Below are positions 6,868-8,208 of a DNA stretch of 8,208 nt, in pieces; the stretch's first letter is position 1, and the number at the start of each line of letters is the position of its first letter. A model generated the notes under the pieces. The model was not told the origin of the DNA, made no database searches, and worked only from the letters and a program-made list of their open reading frames with translations. This DNA comes from Pirellulaceae bacterium. Its GTDB lineage: Bacteria; Planctomycetota; Planctomycetia; Pirellulales; Pirellulaceae. The stretch is from positions 1 to 8,208 of the forward strand of contig JADLDX010000256.1 in the NCBI GenBank assembly GCA_020846515.1, written 5' to 3'. A program made the translations under genes and the position numbers.

Positions 6868-8073
6868 ATGAATATTCGCGACGAAGAAATCATACAATAC
6901 CTGCTGAACGAAGCCGACGCGGTTCTCGCTCGGCGTGTTGAGGTTGCTCTTCAATCGGACCCTAAAATTGCTGTGCGCATGCATGAGTTGCGCGCCGCCC
7001 TAGGGTTGCTCGATTCGCTCAGGGCGTCCATTGATCCTCCCGACGACCTGGTAGCGCGAACGCTGGCGCGCATTGACCAGGTTGATGACAGCCAAGTTGA
7101 TGATAAGCATGCTGATGAAAAGGGTGCTGATGCAGAGCCCCAGGAAGTTCATCAGTTCGATCATAGCGTGCTGGAGCAAGCCGCTTTAATAGCTGCGCGG
7201 CAAGGGGCACAGCACCTGTCCTCAGCAACGCATGTTCGGTTGCGCGGGGCCGATTGGTCAACCGGAACGGCTCGTTCGAATCGGCATCTATGGGATTCAG
7301 TTTTTCTAACGCTCTCGGTGGCCTCGCTGGTCTGTTTGATGTTGCCTTTGATGTTGGAGGCTCGTTCGCTGAGCCGTCGGCTGAAGTGTGCGGAGAATCT
7401 GCATATCTTGGGTAACGGTTTGACGCAATTGGCGATGCTCAGCCCTGAGCGACGTTTTCCGGCCATACCCACGGAGGGTCTGGAGCGATTTGCCGGTCGA
7501 TTTGTATTGCAACTAAAGGATCATGATCTGCTCGAATCGCCTAGCAATCTGCGTTGCTTCAGTATTCCAGGCACGGAAACTTCGCCTCCCAGCATCGTCT
7601 GTATTCCATCCACCGATTTGTATTTGCAAGCCGGTTCAGCGCAGCAGGCTATGTGGCGTGAAGAATTAGGCGGCGACTATGCCTATAATTTTGGCGTCAT
7701 CGATAATGGTCGAGTCGTTGGTCCGCGCCTGGAAGGTCGAGCTCAACTGGCCATTCTGGCTGATGCGCCCAAGATTCAAGGTGATCGCGACGAGTTCTAT
7801 GCGCACGATGGTCGGGGCATCAACATCTATTACGAAGATGGGCACGTAGCGTTTTCACGTTTACCGCGATTATCAGTAGATGCGACCAAGGTCGATAGCG
7901 AATCGTCAGGCACTGGCAGTCGCAAAGCCGTAGTCATGGTCAACAATTGGCGTAAACCTTTGGACTATCCCTTCCGCAATTTGGCAGGTCGGCAAGCTCA
8001 CGGTTTGTCGCCTACAGATGCATCTCTAGGCCCCAGCTCTTCGGCGCCTGAATCGATTAATGACGCTCGGTAA
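6868..8073 (+). CDS. Probable membrane anti-sigma factor with prepilin-like (DUF1559/H-X-DG) C-terminal domain
   Basis: A 401-residue protein, probably single-pass. Residues 1-70 form a helical N-terminus (DEEIIQYLLNEADAVL, then PPDDLVARTLARID) resembling the cytosolic sigma-binding part of anti-sigma factors, without the zinc HxxxCxxC motif. A polar linker follows, including four pentapeptide repeats (72-91). One membrane helix lies at about 143-163. After it, LPLMLEARSLSRRLKCAENL (159-178), then LGNGL and RRFPAIP (195-201), mirrors planctomycete prepilin-like proteins of the DUF1559 type (LLPAVQAAREAARR-QC-NNL...FP). HDGRGINIYYEDGHVAF (313-329) matches their H-Xn-DG signature, here with 10 residues between H and DG. 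The prepilin peptidase signal (G-F-T-L-x-E) is absent, so it is probably not processed into a pilin. Partnership with the upstream sigma factor is inferred from adjacency and the N-terminus. No strong ribosome site is seen; ATG 6868 fits the conserved-looking N-terminus. Confidence 0.7.
   Translation: MNIRDEEIIQYLLNEADAVLARRVEVALQSDPKIAVRMHELRAALGLLDSLRASIDPPDDLVARTLARIDQVDDSQVDDKHADEKGADAEPQEVHQFDHSVLEQAALIAARQGAQHLSSATHVRLRGADWSTGTARSNRHLWDSVFLTLSVASLVCLMLPLMLEARSLSRRLKCAENLHILGNGLTQLAMLSPERRFPAIPTEGLERFAGRFVLQLKDHDLLESPSNLRCFSIPGTETSPPSIVCIPSTDLYLQAGSAQQAMWREELGGDYAYNFGVIDNGRVVGPRLEGRAQLAILADAPKIQGDRDEFYAHDGRGINIYYEDGHVAFSRLPRLSVDATKVDSESSGTGSRKAVVMVNNWRKPLDYPFRNLAGRQAHGLSPTDASLGPSSSAPESINDAR
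7081..7140 (+). repeat. Four tandem 15-bp units inside the anti-sigma-like gene
   Basis: Four in-frame units start at 7081, 7096, 7111 and 7126. Each begins G(T/C)TGATG and is followed by eight variable bases. They encode VDDSQ, VDDKH, ADEKG and ADAEP (residues 72-91), an acidic flexible linker between the putative sigma-binding region and the membrane helix. Units 1 and 2 are most alike, as are units 3 and 4, which suggests stepwise duplication with divergence. Such repeats can vary in copy number between strains and so change linker length. Confidence 0.75.
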
Positions 8074-8204
8074 TGCGCCAGTCTGGGCACGTACAGGCCG
8101 GAGCGAGACAGAAAAAAAGAGGTACAGAAAAAAGAACAAGTCCATATTGGTATTTGCGAATCGACTTAAAATGCAAGTGGGCCAAGATCGTAAGGAGGGC
8201 ACTC

Positions 8205-8208
8205 GTGC
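8205..8208 (+). CDS. Start of a further gene, truncated by the window edge
   Basis: AAGGAGG at 8192-8198 is the strongest Shine-Dalgarno sequence in the window, and it sits six bases before a GTG at 8205-8207. TAAAAT at 8167-8172 could serve as a -10 element, though no matching -35 is clear. The 131-bp gap after the anti-sigma gene (8074-8204) also holds two A-tracts, seven A at 8112-8118 and six A at 8128-8133, each preceded by ACAG. The protein lies outside the window, so nothing can be said about its function. Confidence 0.5.

Overview
The window reads as a chromosomal segment of a planctomycete, most likely of the Pirellulaceae (Rhodopirellula/Blastopirellula-type). This rests on four things: an HpnC-type squalene synthase homologue; the hairpin-forming GGGCGCTAGCCCACGG repeats, which I recall as common in Pirellulaceae intergenic DNA; an ECF sigma gene followed by a membrane protein with the planctomycete-style prepilin-like 'H-Xn-DG' domain; and moderate GC with frequent weak Shine-Dalgarno sites. 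The genus cannot be fixed without a database search.

Layout: positions 1-192 are non-coding and carry a 22-bp direct repeat that runs into the end of hpnC. hpnC (193-1158, minus strand, GTG start) is divergent from ispH (1496-2431, plus). The 337-bp gap between them is filled mostly by a cluster of long imperfect palindromes (about 1201-1378). After ispH comes a 383-bp gap with two more degenerate repeats of the same general kind. It is followed by pyrB (2815-3789) and a translationally coupled dihydroorotase homologue (3786-5111, ATGA overlap). A bestrophin-family channel gene (5182-6054), an ECF sigma factor (6146-6823) and its probable membrane anti-sigma partner (6868-8073) follow on the plus strand. 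The last bases (8192-8208) hold a strong ribosome-binding site and a GTG that probably start another gene outside the window.

Functional themes: ispH makes IPP/DMAPP (MEP pathway) and hpnC acts on presqualene diphosphate derived from FPP, so the divergent pair covers supply and use of isoprenoids for squalene/hopanoids. pyrB and its partner form a pyrimidine operon, but the dihydroorotase-like partner has lost nearly all metal ligands. It is probably a structural pseudoenzyme supporting aspartate transcarbamoylase. The sigma/anti-sigma pair is probably a membrane-signalled transcription switch in which the sensor part appears to have been recruited from a prepilin-like protein.

The two observations most worth following are the metal-less dihydroorotase homologue coupled to pyrB and the anti-sigma/prepilin-like fusion. 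No CRISPR array, insertion sequence, tRNA or rRNA gene was seen.
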